Assembly: GCF_900109575.1 (NCBI RefSeq)
Contig: NZ_FOAF01000001.1
Coordinates: 1,769,662-1,833,661, forward strand
Length of the DNA stretch: 64,000 nucleotides
Reading direction: 5' to 3'
Source: Olivibacter domesticus
GTDB taxonomy: Bacteria; Bacteroidota; Bacteroidia; Sphingobacteriales; Sphingobacteriaceae
Shown here: positions 44,760-54,290 of the stretch, piece after piece
Layout of the letters: every line of letters begins with the position of its first letter
How positions within the stretch are numbered: the stretch's first letter is position 1
Position numbers and translations under genes: made by a program
The notes under the pieces: model-generated
The model's database searches: none
Seen by the model: the letters and a program-made list of their open reading frames with translations, nothing else
What the model was told of the DNA's origin: nothing

Positions 44760-46280
44760 ATGAAGAAAGCAATGCTCATCATTCTTGATGGCTTAGGATA
44801 CGGTAAGGATGACAATTCTAATGCAGTGAAAGCTGCGAAGACTCCCTTTTTAGATTACATGCTAAACAATTACCCTCATTCAAAATTAGAAGCTTCTGGC
44901 GAAGCAGTAGGATTGCCTGCTGGCCAGATGGGTAACTCAGAAGTTGGTCATATGAATCTAGGTGCAGGTCGTATTGTATACCAGGAATTAGGTCGTATAC
45001 ACAAAGCTGTTGCTGATGGGGAGTTAAATCAAAATTCAATTCTTCAGCAAGCTTTTGATTATGCGAAACAAGCACATAAAAATGTACATTTCATTGGCCT
45101 AGTTTCCGACGGTGGGGTACATGCGCATACAAAGCACTTACGTGGTTTATGTGAAGCAGCAAAAAATGCAGGATTACAAAATATCTTTGTTCATGCCTTC
45201 TTAGATGGTAGAGATACAGACCCTCATTCCGGACTAAATTATATATCAGATTTAGAGACATTTTTATCAAGCAGCACAACAGGAGAACTCGCATCAGCAA
45301 TTGGACGTTATTATGCTATGGACAGAGATAATCGATGGGAACGCGTGAAAGAAGCGTATGATTTGTTAGTTCATGGCCATGGCAAGGAAGTTAAGAGCAT
45401 TAAACAAGCAATAGAACAATCGTACGAAGCAGGTGTCACCGACGAATTTATAAAGCCTATTGTAAAAGTTAAAAGCGATGGTACACCAGTAGCTACAATC
45501 GAAGAAGGAGATGTTGTGATATGCTTTAATTTCCGTACTGATCGCGGTAGAGAAATAACACTTGCTCTTACGCAAAAGGCGTTTCCTGAATATAACATGA
45601 AACCCCTAAATCTTCATTATGTCACCATGACAACTTACGATGAAACGTTTAAAAATGTAGATGTTGTTTTCCAAAAAGACGATGTTACGGAGACTATTGG
45701 AGAGATACTTGAAAAAAATGGAAAAACACAAGTACGTATTGCCGAAACTGAAAAATATCCACATGTTACCTTTTTCTTCTCTGGAGGACGTGAAAAAGAA
45801 TTTGTAGGAGAGTCTAGAATATTAATTCCATCGCCAAAAGTTGCTACTTATGACCTTAAGCCGGAAATGAGTGCTCAAGGTATTGCAGATGCAATTTGTG
45901 CCGATATGGAAACAAATCATCCGGATTTTGTATGCTTAAATTTTGCTAACCCTGATATGGTTGGGCATACTGGAGTATTTAGTGCTGTTGTTAAAGCTGT
46001 TGAAACGGTAGATGCCTGTACAAAGCAAGTTGTCGAAAAAGGTATACAAGAAGGCTATTCGTTTATTATTATAGCAGATCATGGTAATTCAGAGTTTATG
46101 CTAAATGAAGATGGTTCGCCAAACACTGCGCACACTACCAATTTAGTTCCCTGTATTTTGATCGATAAAGACTTTAAGCATATAAAAGATGGTAAACTAG
46201 GTGATATTGCACCTACCATCCTTACTTTACTTAATATTTCAATTCCACAAAAAATGACTGGGGAAGTCCTTGTTTCTTAA
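44760..46280 (+). CDS. gpmI: 2,3-bisphosphoglycerate-independent phosphoglycerate mutase
   Basis: 506 aa. Two-metal alkaline-phosphatase-like enzyme of glycolysis. It begins ILDGLGYG (metal Asp). The catalytic Ser is in QMGNSEVGHMNLGAGR, the insert domain has HAFLDGRDTDPHSG, and metal ligands follow in NFANPDMVGHTG and IIADHGNSE. The length and motifs are normal. It is monocistronic with a hairpin terminator. Confidence 0.97.
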   Translation: MKKAMLIILDGLGYGKDDNSNAVKAAKTPFLDYMLNNYPHSKLEASGEAVGLPAGQMGNSEVGHMNLGAGRIVYQELGRIHKAVADGELNQNSILQQAFDYAKQAHKNVHFIGLVSDGGVHAHTKHLRGLCEAAKNAGLQNIFVHAFLDGRDTDPHSGLNYISDLETFLSSSTTGELASAIGRYYAMDRDNRWERVKEAYDLLVHGHGKEVKSIKQAIEQSYEAGVTDEFIKPIVKVKSDGTPVATIEEGDVVICFNFRTDRGREITLALTQKAFPEYNMKPLNLHYVTMTTYDETFKNVDVVFQKDDVTETIGEILEKNGKTQVRIAETEKYPHVTFFFSGGREKEFVGESRILIPSPKVATYDLKPEMSAQGIADAICADMETNHPDFVCLNFANPDMVGHTGVFSAVVKAVETVDACTKQVVEKGIQEGYSFIIIADHGNSEFMLNEDGSPNTAHTTNLVPCILIDKDFKHIKDGKLGDIAPTILTLLNISIPQKMTGEVLVS

Positions 46281-46306
46281 AACAAACAATTTGAATTGAT
46301 CATATA

Positions 46307-46351
46307 GAAAGCTATTGTAAGCGCGCGATATTCACGACTTACAATAGTTTC
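46307..46351 (+). terminator. Terminator of gpmI
   Basis: CTATTGTAAG (46312-46321) pairs with CTTACAATAG (46338-46347). The flanking GAAA and TTTC extend the stem with one bulged base, and a T-rich tail follows. It lies about 30 bp after the gpmI stop. Confidence 0.65.
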
Positions 46352-46368
46352 TTTAGTTTTATGCCATA

Positions 46369-46908
46369 ATGAAAAAAATTTCGGGAATACTTCTAATTCT
46401 ATCAATATTGGGATCCTGTACTCCTCAACCGGAAAATAAACTTCGGTCGCATAAGATACCATATTTCGATATTGCTGAATATTTTTCAAAGGAAGCTAAA
46501 CGATTACAAACAAAAAAGCCGCTAATTAAAAAAATGGTTAGTAAAAACAGGGAGTCTGAGGAAAAGAAAACACGAATTGAAAACTGGAAAAGCGAGTTTG
46601 AACTTTTTATTTCTTCCGACATTAATAAACCTGATTGGCTAGCTAGCTATACAATAGATTCTTCTGCGCAAAAAATATCATACTTGGCCAAGGAAGCGAA
46701 ACTACGTACGAAAGCTATTCAAGTTTACAAAAATAAAAATGGTCATATTGAAAAAATATCAATTGAAAATTCAGATAAAAACTGGTTGTATAGTTCCTCA
46801 GAAAAATTAGTTTATTATACTGACTCTCTCTATAAAATCGAGAAAACCCAATCAATTCGTTTAATTGGTATCAACAAATACACCGTTGAAGGTTTCATAG
46901 AAAAGTAA
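46369..46908 (+). CDS. Hypothetical lipoprotein
   Basis: 179 aa. A lipoprotein signal (MKKISGILLILSILGSC) is followed by a Lys/Glu-rich charged region and a short C-terminal domain (IQVYKNKNGHIEKISIENSDKNWLYSSSEKLVYYTD). It is not a family I can name. It stands between gpmI and a convergent TPR gene and ends in a symmetrical terminator. Confidence 0.75.
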   Translation: MKKISGILLILSILGSCTPQPENKLRSHKIPYFDIAEYFSKEAKRLQTKKPLIKKMVSKNRESEEKKTRIENWKSEFELFISSDINKPDWLASYTIDSSAQKISYLAKEAKLRTKAIQVYKNKNGHIEKISIENSDKNWLYSSSEKLVYYTDSLYKIEKTQSIRLIGINKYTVEGFIEK

Positions 46909-46951
46909 AGCATCTTGCAAATCCGTATAATTTTACAAGCATTAATAAAAA

Positions 46952-46978
46952 AACCTGTGGAAAATATTTCCACAGGTT
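46952..46978. terminator. Bidirectional terminator
   Basis: AACCTGTGGAAA (46952-46963) and TTTCCACAGGTT (46967-46978) form a perfect 12-bp stem with a 3-nt loop, preceded by an A-run. It separates the lipoprotein gene from the convergent TPR gene. Confidence 0.88.
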
Positions 46979-47000
46979 AAATAAAAATCTATCAGCAAGA

Positions 47001-47645
47001 CTATTTTGACAAGTTTGTTTTATAAATCTTTACTTTCTTAATTTCTTTTGCTAAATCTTCTCTTTTGCTATTCGAGTTTAGTACATGTTGTAAATCATCA
47101 ATGCTTTTCTGATAAGCTTCTTCAGCCGACGACTTATCATAAACCGCAGTTGAATTAGTGCCTTGCAAAATGCCGAGATCCCTGTATGCCATTCCTCTGC
47201 TTTGGTAATATGACAAATCATCAGGATTTAAACGAATTGCGTTACTGAAATCATCAATACTTCCTTGTAGCATTTTACCACGCTCGGCCTCACTCAATTT
47301 ATTATCAGACTGCACTGCAAGTGTGTTGCGAGCTTTACCTCTCCAATAATAAGCAGAAAAATTGTTAGGACTTTGACTTAATAGTTTAGTAAACGATGTA
47401 ATTGCTTTATTGTAGTTAGCACATCTGATATGAGAATAACCTAACATGTAAGTTACCAAAGTATCAGGACTCTTAACTTTTTCCAGCGCATTAACTGCAG
47501 CTTTAAAGTCTCCGTCCATAATAGCTTTATTACCTAAGCGAACGTAAGGGTTACTAGATGACGATTGTGACTGTGCAGAAGCCGCATTGACAGAAAAAAC
47601 GAAAACTCCCAATAACACCCAGTGTTTAACTTTACCAAAATTCAT
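47001..47645 (-). CDS. Secreted TPR-repeat protein
   Basis: 214 aa from the ATG at 47645; a further in-frame ATG at 47669 is possible. Signal peptide MNFGKVKHWVLLGVFVFSVNAASA, then TPR motifs (NKAITSFTKLLSQSPNNFSAYYWRGKA, SIDDFSNAIRLNPDDLSYYQSRGMAYRDLG). Periplasmic scaffold of unknown partner. It is divergent from lon. Confidence 0.82.
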   Translation of the reverse strand: MNFGKVKHWVLLGVFVFSVNAASAQSQSSSSNPYVRLGNKAIMDGDFKAAVNALEKVKSPDTLVTYMLGYSHIRCANYNKAITSFTKLLSQSPNNFSAYYWRGKARNTLAVQSDNKLSEAERGKMLQGSIDDFSNAIRLNPDDLSYYQSRGMAYRDLGILQGTNSTAVYDKSSAEEAYQKSIDDLQHVLNSNSKREDLAKEIKKVKIYKTNLSK

Positions 47646-47669
47646 AAATTGATTGCTTCTAATGTTCAT

Positions 47670-48041
47670 TAATTAAGTTCTTTTTCAAGTATATTAGATT
47701 GTACATGAGTTAAAATGTTACCAATCGTGTTTTAAAGATAGCAATCTAGTTGCCATTCCGCCACAAAACTAAACTAAAAATTGTGTATTTTATTGTGTAA
47801 GTATCAATATTATTCATTTACAGCACTTTAAAATTCATCCTCGAAATATAAGCTTATCTAAATGCCGTTAATAATGTGACCTGTAAATATGACATTAGTT
47901 AAAAAAAAGGCTGCAATTTAGCGTTTGGCATGGGCATTGTAACATTAACTATTCGATTATTAAAATAAGAGTTCCAGGGAATAGTCTGCCAAATTGGCCA
48001 TTTGTTCCATACACTAAACAAATAACACATAAACATACCCC
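47670..48041. other. Divergent region upstream of lon
   Basis: 372 bp between a TPR gene and lon, AT-rich with no gene. A TATCTTTA -7-like box for the TPR gene sits near 47734 on the minus strand. The lon leader contains the palindrome GCCAAATTGGC (47988-47998) inside wider GGAA/TTCC pairing. No sigma-32 or CIRCE element was found. Confidence 0.5.
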
Positions 48042-50498
48042 ATGAGTAAGTTTGATCTTTTTGATTTCAACCATGCATTACCAATCATAAATGAGGATAC
48101 GGAATTTTTTCCACTGTTTACGCAACAAGACGAGGATGATATGACTAGTGAAGAACTGCCGGAAGTATTGTCAATATTACCATTGAGGAATACAGTCTTA
48201 TTCCCCGGAGTTGTAATTCCTATTACTGTTGGCCGTGATAAGTCAATTAAACTAATTAAAGAGGCTTATAAAGGTGACAGAACCATCGGTGTTGTATCTC
48301 AAAAAGATATGTCAATTGAAGATCCGGCATTTAATCAGTTGCACACTGTAGGTACCGTCGCCATGATCATAAAAATGCTTCAAATGCCAGATGGAAATAC
48401 AACGGTTATTATCCAGGGCAAACAGCGTTTTAGATTAAAAGAAGAAGTTCAATCAGACCCATATATAAAAGCGAGTATTGAGCGTTTTGTAGAACAAAAG
48501 ATAAAAAAGGAGAAAGAATTCAACGCATTAATATCTTCCATAAAAGAACTTGCCCTGCAAATCATCAATATATCCCCAAATATACCAAGTGAAACAGGCA
48601 TAGCGATTAAGAATATAGAAAGTCCATCATTTTTAATAAATTTCATTTCATCCAACATGAATGCCGATTTGACATTTAAGCAGGATCTTTTGGAGATGAA
48701 AGATATTAAACAAAGAGCTAACAGGGTATTAGAGCAATTAACTGCAGAGCTTCAACTATTAGAGTTAAAGAATCAGATACAGAATAAAGTCCGTGTTGAT
48801 TTGGACAAGCAACAACGGGATTATTTTTTGAATCAACAACTTAAAACCATACAAGAAGAACTTGGAGGTTCAACGCCCGATCTGGAAATTGAAGAATTAA
48901 GAAAAAAATCGTTACAAAAGAAATGGGGCAAAGATATTGCATTCCATTTCAAAAAAGAATTAGATAAATTAAGTAGAATCAATCCTGCTGCTGCAGACTA
49001 CTCCGTTCAATTAAATTATCTCGAACTTCTCATTGATCTTCCGTGGAATGAATTTAGTAAAGACAACTTTGATTTAAAGCGTGCCGAAAAAGTACTTGAT
49101 AAAGATCATTATGGCTTGGAGAAAGTTAAAAGAAGAATAATTGAATACCTAGCTGTATTAAAGCTTAAACGAGATATGAAAGCACCTATTCTCTGCTTAG
49201 TTGGCCCTCCAGGGGTAGGTAAAACATCATTAGGAAAATCTATTGCAAAAGCATTAAACAGAAAATACGTTCGCATGGCTTTGGGTGGTGTAAGAGATGA
49301 AGCAGAAATAAGAGGACACAGAAAAACCTATATTGGAGCTATGCCGGGAAGAGTTGTCCAATCTATAAAAAAAGCGGGAACGTCCAATCCGGTATTTGTT
49401 TTGGATGAAATAGATAAAGTAGGAAATGATTTTAGAGGTGATCCTTCTTCTGCCTTATTGGAGGTATTGGATCCAGAACAAAATAGTGCCTTCTACGACC
49501 ACTATGTAGAAATGGATTATGACTTATCAAATGTCATGTTTATTGCAACAGCTAATTCGCTAAGCACTATCCAACCTGCTTTATTAGATAGAATGGAAAT
49601 AATTGAAGTGAATGGATACACTATTGAAGAGAAAATAGAGATCGCGAAGAAGCATCTATTACCTAAACAACGAGAACAACATGGATTAAGTGCTAAAGAT
49701 ATTACACTTAAGAGTAATATCATTGAGAAAGTAATTGATGAATACACGCGTGAATCTGGTGTACGTGGCCTTGAGAAAAGAATCGGTGCCCTTGTTAGAG
49801 GAGCTGCTACACATATTGTAATGGAGCACCCCATAGGTCCGGCTATTAGCCAGAAAGAAGTTCTTGATATATTAGGTGCTCCAGTTTACGATAAAGACTC
49901 TTATGAAACCAATGACGTAGCTGGCGTGGTAACGGGATTGGCTTGGACGCAAGTTGGAGGAGATATATTATTTATCGAATCGAGCTTAAGTCCAGGGAAA
50001 GGAAAACTAACGCTTACCGGAAATTTAGGTGAAGTTATGAAAGAATCTGCAGGCATCGCAATGGCGTACCTCAGGGCACACGCGGCAGATTTTAATATAG
50101 ATTTTGAGCTCTTTGAGAAATGGGATGTTCATATCCATGTGCCAGCCGGCGCAACACCTAAAGATGGGCCATCTGCTGGCATCACCATGTTGACAGCGCT
50201 AGCGTCTTCTTTTACACAAAGAAAAGTAAGAGCAAATTTAGCCATGACAGGTGAGATAACACTGCGGGGCAAAGTACTGCCTGTGGGGGGTATCAAAGAA
50301 AAAATATTGGCTGCAAAGAGAGCTAATATAAAAGATATTATCCTTTGTAAATCTAATAAGAAGGATATTATGGAAATAAAAGAAGATTATATAAAAGACT
50401 TAACCTTCCATTACGTAAATGAAATGAGCGAAGTGATCGATATCGCATTACTTGGTGAGAAGGTAAAAAAACCATTGGATCTTTCGATCAAGAAATAA
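48042..50498 (+). CDS. lon: ATP-dependent protease Lon
   Basis: 818 aa. The N-terminal substrate-recognition domain ([23 protein letters not shown]) is followed by the coiled-coil linker. The AAA+ domain has Walker [14 protein letters not shown] and Walker [11 protein letters not shown]. The C-terminal peptidase carries the Ser in KDGPSAGIT and the Lys in [15 protein letters not shown]. It degrades misfolded and regulatory proteins in the cytoplasm. The length is normal for Bacteroidota. It ends in a strong terminator shared with gdhA. Confidence 0.98.
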   Translation: MSKFDLFDFNHALPIINEDTEFFPLFTQQDEDDMTSEELPEVLSILPLRNTVLFPGVVIPITVGRDKSIKLIKEAYKGDRTIGVVSQKDMSIEDPAFNQLHTVGTVAMIIKMLQMPDGNTTVIIQGKQRFRLKEEVQSDPYIKASIERFVEQKIKKEKEFNALISSIKELALQIINISPNIPSETGIAIKNIESPSFLINFISSNMNADLTFKQDLLEMKDIKQRANRVLEQLTAELQLLELKNQIQNKVRVDLDKQQRDYFLNQQLKTIQEELGGSTPDLEIEELRKKSLQKKWGKDIAFHFKKELDKLSRINPAAADYSVQLNYLELLIDLPWNEFSKDNFDLKRAEKVLDKDHYGLEKVKRRIIEYLAVLKLKRDMKAPILCLVGPPGVGKTSLGKSIAKALNRKYVRMALGGVRDEAEIRGHRKTYIGAMPGRVVQSIKKAGTSNPVFVLDEIDKVGNDFRGDPSSALLEVLDPEQNSAFYDHYVEMDYDLSNVMFIATANSLSTIQPALLDRMEIIEVNGYTIEEKIEIAKKHLLPKQREQHGLSAKDITLKSNIIEKVIDEYTRESGVRGLEKRIGALVRGAATHIVMEHPIGPAISQKEVLDILGAPVYDKDSYETNDVAGVVTGLAWTQVGGDILFIESSLSPGKGKLTLTGNLGEVMKESAGIAMAYLRAHAADFNIDFELFEKWDVHIHVPAGATPKDGPSAGITMLTALASSFTQRKVRANLAMTGEITLRGKVLPVGGIKEKILAAKRANIKDIILCKSNKKDIMEIKEDYIKDLTFHYVNEMSEVIDIALLGEKVKKPLDLSIKK

Positions 50499-50501
50499 AA
50501 A

Positions 50502-50527
50502 AATGCCGCGAAATGCGGCATTTTTTT
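50502..50527. terminator. Bidirectional terminator between lon and gdhA
   Basis: AATGCCGC (50502-50509) pairs with GCGGCATT (50515-50522) around a 5-nt loop, with an A-run before and a 7-T run after. It starts just after the lon stop and faces the convergent dehydrogenase. Confidence 0.93.
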
Positions 50528-50539
50528 ATTGCATACATT

Positions 50540-51973
50540 TTAAGGCCAGATGCCCATATTTAAATAAGAAGTGGCAATTTTATCAATAGAACTTACAAAT
50601 GCCGCTGTTCGTAATGTATCGATTTTATTATTGGCATTTTTTATTCGCCTTATTTCATGATATGACCGAATCATTGTATCTTCCAAACCTGAATTAACCA
50701 ATTCAAGCTCGGTTGCTCCTTTCACAATAACGCCTCTTTGTTCCGAAGTTAAGGTAACTCCAGTGACCGCCTCCACCATATTAACAATATTACGGTTAGC
50801 TGTTTCCTCGTAGCGTTTGTCCATACGACCAAACGCAACATGGGATAAATTTTTAAGCCACTCGAAGTAAGATACCGTAACACCTCCGGCATTACAATAC
50901 ATATCTGGAATTATAATCCCGCCCCTCTTCGCAAAAATCTCCTCTGCCTTTGGCGTTGTTGGACCATTAGCTCCCTCTGCTATAATTTTTGCTTTTATTC
51001 GGCTAATATTATCTTCTGTTATTTGATTTTCTAAGGCCGCAGGCACCAGAATATCACATTCTTGCTCTAGACCTATTGCAGGAATAGCAAATTCTTGCTT
51101 AGCCTTTTTATAACCCAAAATTGTTCCATTATTTCTTCTGTGCTCAAGAATGGCATCTACATCTAAGCCATCTTCATTGTAAAGTGCACCGTCATACTCA
51201 CAAACGCCAACAATTATAGCACCATATTCTTGTAAAACTTTTGCGGTATTGTAACCAACATTACCTAAACCCTGTATAATGATCCGTTTTCCTGCTACTC
51301 CAGGGGTTAATCCTAAAGATTTCATATCTTCGGCTACCTCAACACATTCTCTAACCGCTATTGCCACACCTCTACCTGTTGCTGCTTTACGTCCATCGAT
51401 TCCACTTAGTGAAAGTGGTTTTCCGGTAACACTGCCTAATGCATCTAATTGACCAGGATTCATTGTCAAATAGGTATCTGCAATCCAGCTCATTTCGCGC
51501 TCTCCTGTCCCATAATCGGGTGCAGGAACATCAATTGCAGGACCTATAAAGTTCTTCTTAACTAATTCAACTGTATATCTGCGTGTTATGGTTTCTAATT
51601 CCGCTACAGAATAATCACGCGGATTTATGCAGATTCCGCCTTTTGCTCCACCAAAAGGAACATTTACAATCGCACATTTATAGGTCATTAACGCCGCTAA
51701 AGCCATCACCTCATCTTCATTGACCATATCGCTATAACGAATACCTCCTTTTGTAGGAGATTTATGATGGGAATGTTCTACACGCCAAGCGTCTATAACT
51801 TCCAATTTTCCATTAGCCCTCTGAATTGGGAAACGAAAACGGTAAACACTGTTACAAGCCTTAATTTGATCCAACAAGCCTCTATCATGATTCGTAAATT
51901 GCGCTGCATGATCGAAGAATTGACAAACATCATTAAAGAAACTAAACTCTCCCTGTGACTTATTTGTAGCCAT
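50540..51973 (-). CDS. Glutamate dehydrogenase (Glu/Leu/Phe/Val family)
   Basis: 477 aa. It interconverts glutamate and 2-oxoglutarate plus ammonia. The substrate site is KSPTKGGIRYSD and LMTYKCAIVNVPFGGAKGGI with the catalytic Lys; the Rossmann motif is IIQGLGNVGYNTAKVL, and DVPAPDYGTGEREMSWI is characteristic. The length resembles the longer Bacteroidota enzymes. It lies downstream of ccmD on the same strand. The cofactor (NAD or NADP) cannot be assigned safely. Confidence 0.93.
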   Translation of the reverse strand: MATNKSQGEFSFFNDVCQFFDHAAQFTNHDRGLLDQIKACNSVYRFRFPIQRANGKLEVIDAWRVEHSHHKSPTKGGIRYSDMVNEDEVMALAALMTYKCAIVNVPFGGAKGGICINPRDYSVAELETITRRYTVELVKKNFIGPAIDVPAPDYGTGEREMSWIADTYLTMNPGQLDALGSVTGKPLSLSGIDGRKAATGRGVAIAVRECVEVAEDMKSLGLTPGVAGKRIIIQGLGNVGYNTAKVLQEYGAIIVGVCEYDGALYNEDGLDVDAILEHRRNNGTILGYKKAKQEFAIPAIGLEQECDILVPAALENQITEDNISRIKAKIIAEGANGPTTPKAEEIFAKRGGIIIPDMYCNAGGVTVSYFEWLKNLSHVAFGRMDKRYEETANRNIVNMVEAVTGVTLTSEQRGVIVKGATELELVNSGLEDTMIRSYHEIRRIKNANNKIDTLRTAAFVSSIDKIATSYLNMGIWP

Positions 51974-52033
51974 AATGTAATTAATTAGATAATTGGTTCT
52001 ACTGTTTGTATAGCTTTATTTGCTATACCTGAC

Positions 52034-52255
52034 CTACATTCTTTTTTCTTTTTTTTCTAGTCGGCTAATTTTGCGGTCAATCGTAAAGAGATATGCAATA
52101 AATCCTAAAAAGATCACGCAAACTACCGCCACCACTACATAAATCTTTCCCGAACTTCTCAATACATCAGCCATTTCAACATCACCCGACGCCTGTGCAA
52201 AACTATGAAAAAAGGATGTCAACCCTAGTAAAAACAAAAGAATTAGCTTCTTCAT
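52034..52255 (-). CDS. ccmD: CcmD-family small membrane protein
   Basis: 73 aa. A signal-like first hydrophobic stretch (MKKLILLFLLGLTSFFHSFAQA) is followed by one transmembrane helix (IYVVVAVVCVIFLGFIAYLFTIDRKISRLEKKEKR) with a basic tail. The size, topology and location beside ccmC and ccmB identify a CcmD-like subunit of the heme export/handling complex. Confidence 0.85.
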   Translation of the reverse strand: MKKLILLFLLGLTSFFHSFAQASGDVEMADVLRSSGKIYVVVAVVCVIFLGFIAYLFTIDRKISRLEKKEKRM

Positions 52256-52413
52256 ACCTTTTATTACAAATTATTATTTTATTTTAAACAAAATTCTCAA
52301 AATCATACATTTCATATACTTATCGTCAGCTTTTAACAAACCTTAACAAAAGTTAAAAAGGTAAAATTTAAGCGGTTAATTCAAAATTCAACGAGTTTTC
52401 TTCTTATAAAACA

Positions 52414-53079
52414 TTATATTAAAGTATCCTCATCTCTTTCCAGGAGTCGATAGCGATAACGAAGCGTCATAATCCATATCCCAATCAGCATCCAACCAAT
52501 AATTGCCGGATAGAATACCGCCCTCATTAGGCCATCCATGTCCAAATTACTGAAGGCAGGATTTCCGCCATTTCCCGGATGTAGAGAATCTGTAAGGCGT
52601 GGTAAAATAAATAAAAGTACTACCATGACAGGAAAGGCAAAAATATTATAAATGGCTGATATTTTCGCGCGCTTCTGCTCCTCATCTAAAGCATTTCTTA
52701 ATACGAGGTAAGCTAAATACATAAGCGTAGCAATAGCACTTCCGTTAAGCTTGGGGTCATTCGGCCAAGGTTCTCCCCAAGTGACATTTGCCCATAACAT
52801 CCCTGTAATGAGTCCAAATGCACAAAAAATAATTCCTACATTTACGCTTTCTACTGCTAAAAGATCATGTCTCATATTGCCGGACGACAGGTATTTTATA
52901 CTGTAAACTACTGATACTAAATACAGTAAAATCATTGCAAACCACATCGGAATATGAAAATAGGTGTTTCGGATAGTTTCATGGAGTATTGGTAGTTCAG
53001 GTACGGGCAATAAAAAACCGGCTATTACCGAATATAATACAATAAAAGCTCCTAAAATTTTCCACCAATAAGACTTCAT
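52414..53079 (-). CDS. ccmC: Cytochrome c biogenesis protein CcmC/CcsA-type
   Basis: 221 aa, about six membrane helices. The tryptophan-rich heme-handling motif appears as WANVTWGEPWPNDPKLNGS, a Bacteroidota variant of the WWD motif. Flanking His residues (for example HIPMWFAM) are the likely heme ligands. It presents heme at the membrane for cytochrome c maturation. It lies directly after ccmB (23-bp gap) and before ccmD. Confidence 0.92.
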   Translation of the reverse strand: MKSYWWKILGAFIVLYSVIAGFLLPVPELPILHETIRNTYFHIPMWFAMILLYLVSVVYSIKYLSSGNMRHDLLAVESVNVGIIFCAFGLITGMLWANVTWGEPWPNDPKLNGSAIATLMYLAYLVLRNALDEEQKRAKISAIYNIFAFPVMVVLLFILPRLTDSLHPGNGGNPAFSNLDMDGLMRAVFYPAIIGWMLIGIWIMTLRYRYRLLERDEDTLI

Positions 53080-53102
53080 TATGCTATGCTATTTGATTGT
53101 TC

Positions 53103-53762
53103 TTAATCCCGCCAAATGTAAGGAAATAACAATAAAGAAACAGTAATTACAATCAAGTTTATTGCTAAAAGGACTGTTATTTCATTGTAACTAATGCTTC
53201 TATCTAGTCCATCCATCGCATTCTTTGACAACTTAATCAGTACAATTAGTAAAGGTATGATCACAGGAAAACTGAGAATCGCCATCAGCGTGCCATTGTT
53301 TCCGGCTTTAGCGCTGATACCAGAAACCATTGTAAGCACCGTAGCAAAACTTAAATTGCCCAGCATTACCGTAATAAAATATAAAGTTGGATCTCCTAGT
53401 TTATTTTTGAAGATAGTGCTATATACAAAAAATGCCACTGCAGAAAGCAATAGCATCAATAATACATTGTAAATAATTTTAGATAGTATCACTGCTTTGG
53501 CACTTACTAACGAATAGTAATACAATTGTCTACCTCTACTTTCCTGAACAAAACTTTTTGTAATAGCATTAATCGCAGCAAAAAGCATAATGATCCAAAA
53601 GAGCGCATTCCAGATGATGGGATGAACTGACTTAAAAGCTTGATAACAAACAAATACAGTGGAAATCACATACAGCAAAATGCCATTTAGCGCATACTTA
53701 GAACGCCATTCTAAGGTAATTTCTTTTTGTACTAATAGTGATACCTGCTTTAGTAAGTTCAT
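53103..53762 (-). CDS. ccmB: Heme exporter subunit CcmB
   Basis: 219 aa, six membrane helices, CcmB fold with the N-terminal LVQKEITLEWRSKYALNGILLY and the FVQESRGRQLYYYSLVSAKAVILSKIIYN stretch. It is the membrane part of the CcmAB transporter. CcmA is not in the window. First gene of the ccmB-ccmC-ccmD row; a minus-strand TACCTTTG box (53775-53768) lies 5 bp before the ATG, which implies a nearly leaderless mRNA. Confidence 0.92.
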   Translation of the reverse strand: MNLLKQVSLLVQKEITLEWRSKYALNGILLYVISTVFVCYQAFKSVHPIIWNALFWIIMLFAAINAITKSFVQESRGRQLYYYSLVSAKAVILSKIIYNVLLMLLLSAVAFFVYSTIFKNKLGDPTLYFITVMLGNLSFATVLTMVSGISAKAGNNGTLMAILSFPVIIPLLIVLIKLSKNAMDGLDRSISYNEITVLLAINLIVITVSLLLFPYIWRD

Positions 53763-53852
53763 TTTGACAAAGGTACAAAATAGATAAGTTTTTATAAGCC
53801 GTTTATAAAACTATATGTAAACTTAAACACTTATCTCTTTATAGCCTTTTAA

Positions 53853-54251
53853 CTATACTTCATCTATCTTTCCTTTCGCTCCCTTGGCAGCACCTTCTGC
53901 ATATTTTAAGCCTTTCTTAGTAAGTTTTTTTGCCTCTTCTTTATATTGTTTCGCTTTATCCATAGCTTCATGACTAGCATCGTCAGCCAAATTCATTACC
54001 CTATGATATTCTTCTTTAGCACGGTTTGCAAGATGCGAAGCTTTTTGTAATCCATCCTCTGCCTGTGCCTTTAATGTTTTGCTAAGGCCATTAACACCAT
54101 CTACTGCTTTATTTAGTGTTTTCCGACCTTCTTTTGTTCCAAGTAGATAATATGCAGCTGCACCTATTGCTAAACCTGCTAATGCAAAAGCAACAAACTT
54201 TGTTGTTTTGCTGTCTGTGTTGTTTATTTTCTTTTCTTCTTTTGTGTTCAT
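53853..54251 (-). CDS. YtxH-like small membrane protein
   Basis: 132 aa. One N-terminal transmembrane helix (KFVAFALAGLAIGAAAYYLLGTKEGRKTL) of YtxH type precedes a Lys/Ala/Glu-rich amphipathic helical tail with LEA-like repeats (GLQKASHLANRAKEEYHRV, AMDKAKQYKEEAKKL). Members are often general stress or envelope proteins. Monocistronic. No specific role can be given. Confidence 0.8.
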   Translation of the reverse strand: MNTKEEKKINNTDSKTTKFVAFALAGLAIGAAAYYLLGTKEGRKTLNKAVDGVNGLSKTLKAQAEDGLQKASHLANRAKEEYHRVMNLADDASHEAMDKAKQYKEEAKKLTKKGLKYAEGAAKGAKGKIDEV

Positions 54252-54290
54252 ATTTCGATAACAACCAGATAAAAAAAAAGTTTGTTTTGA

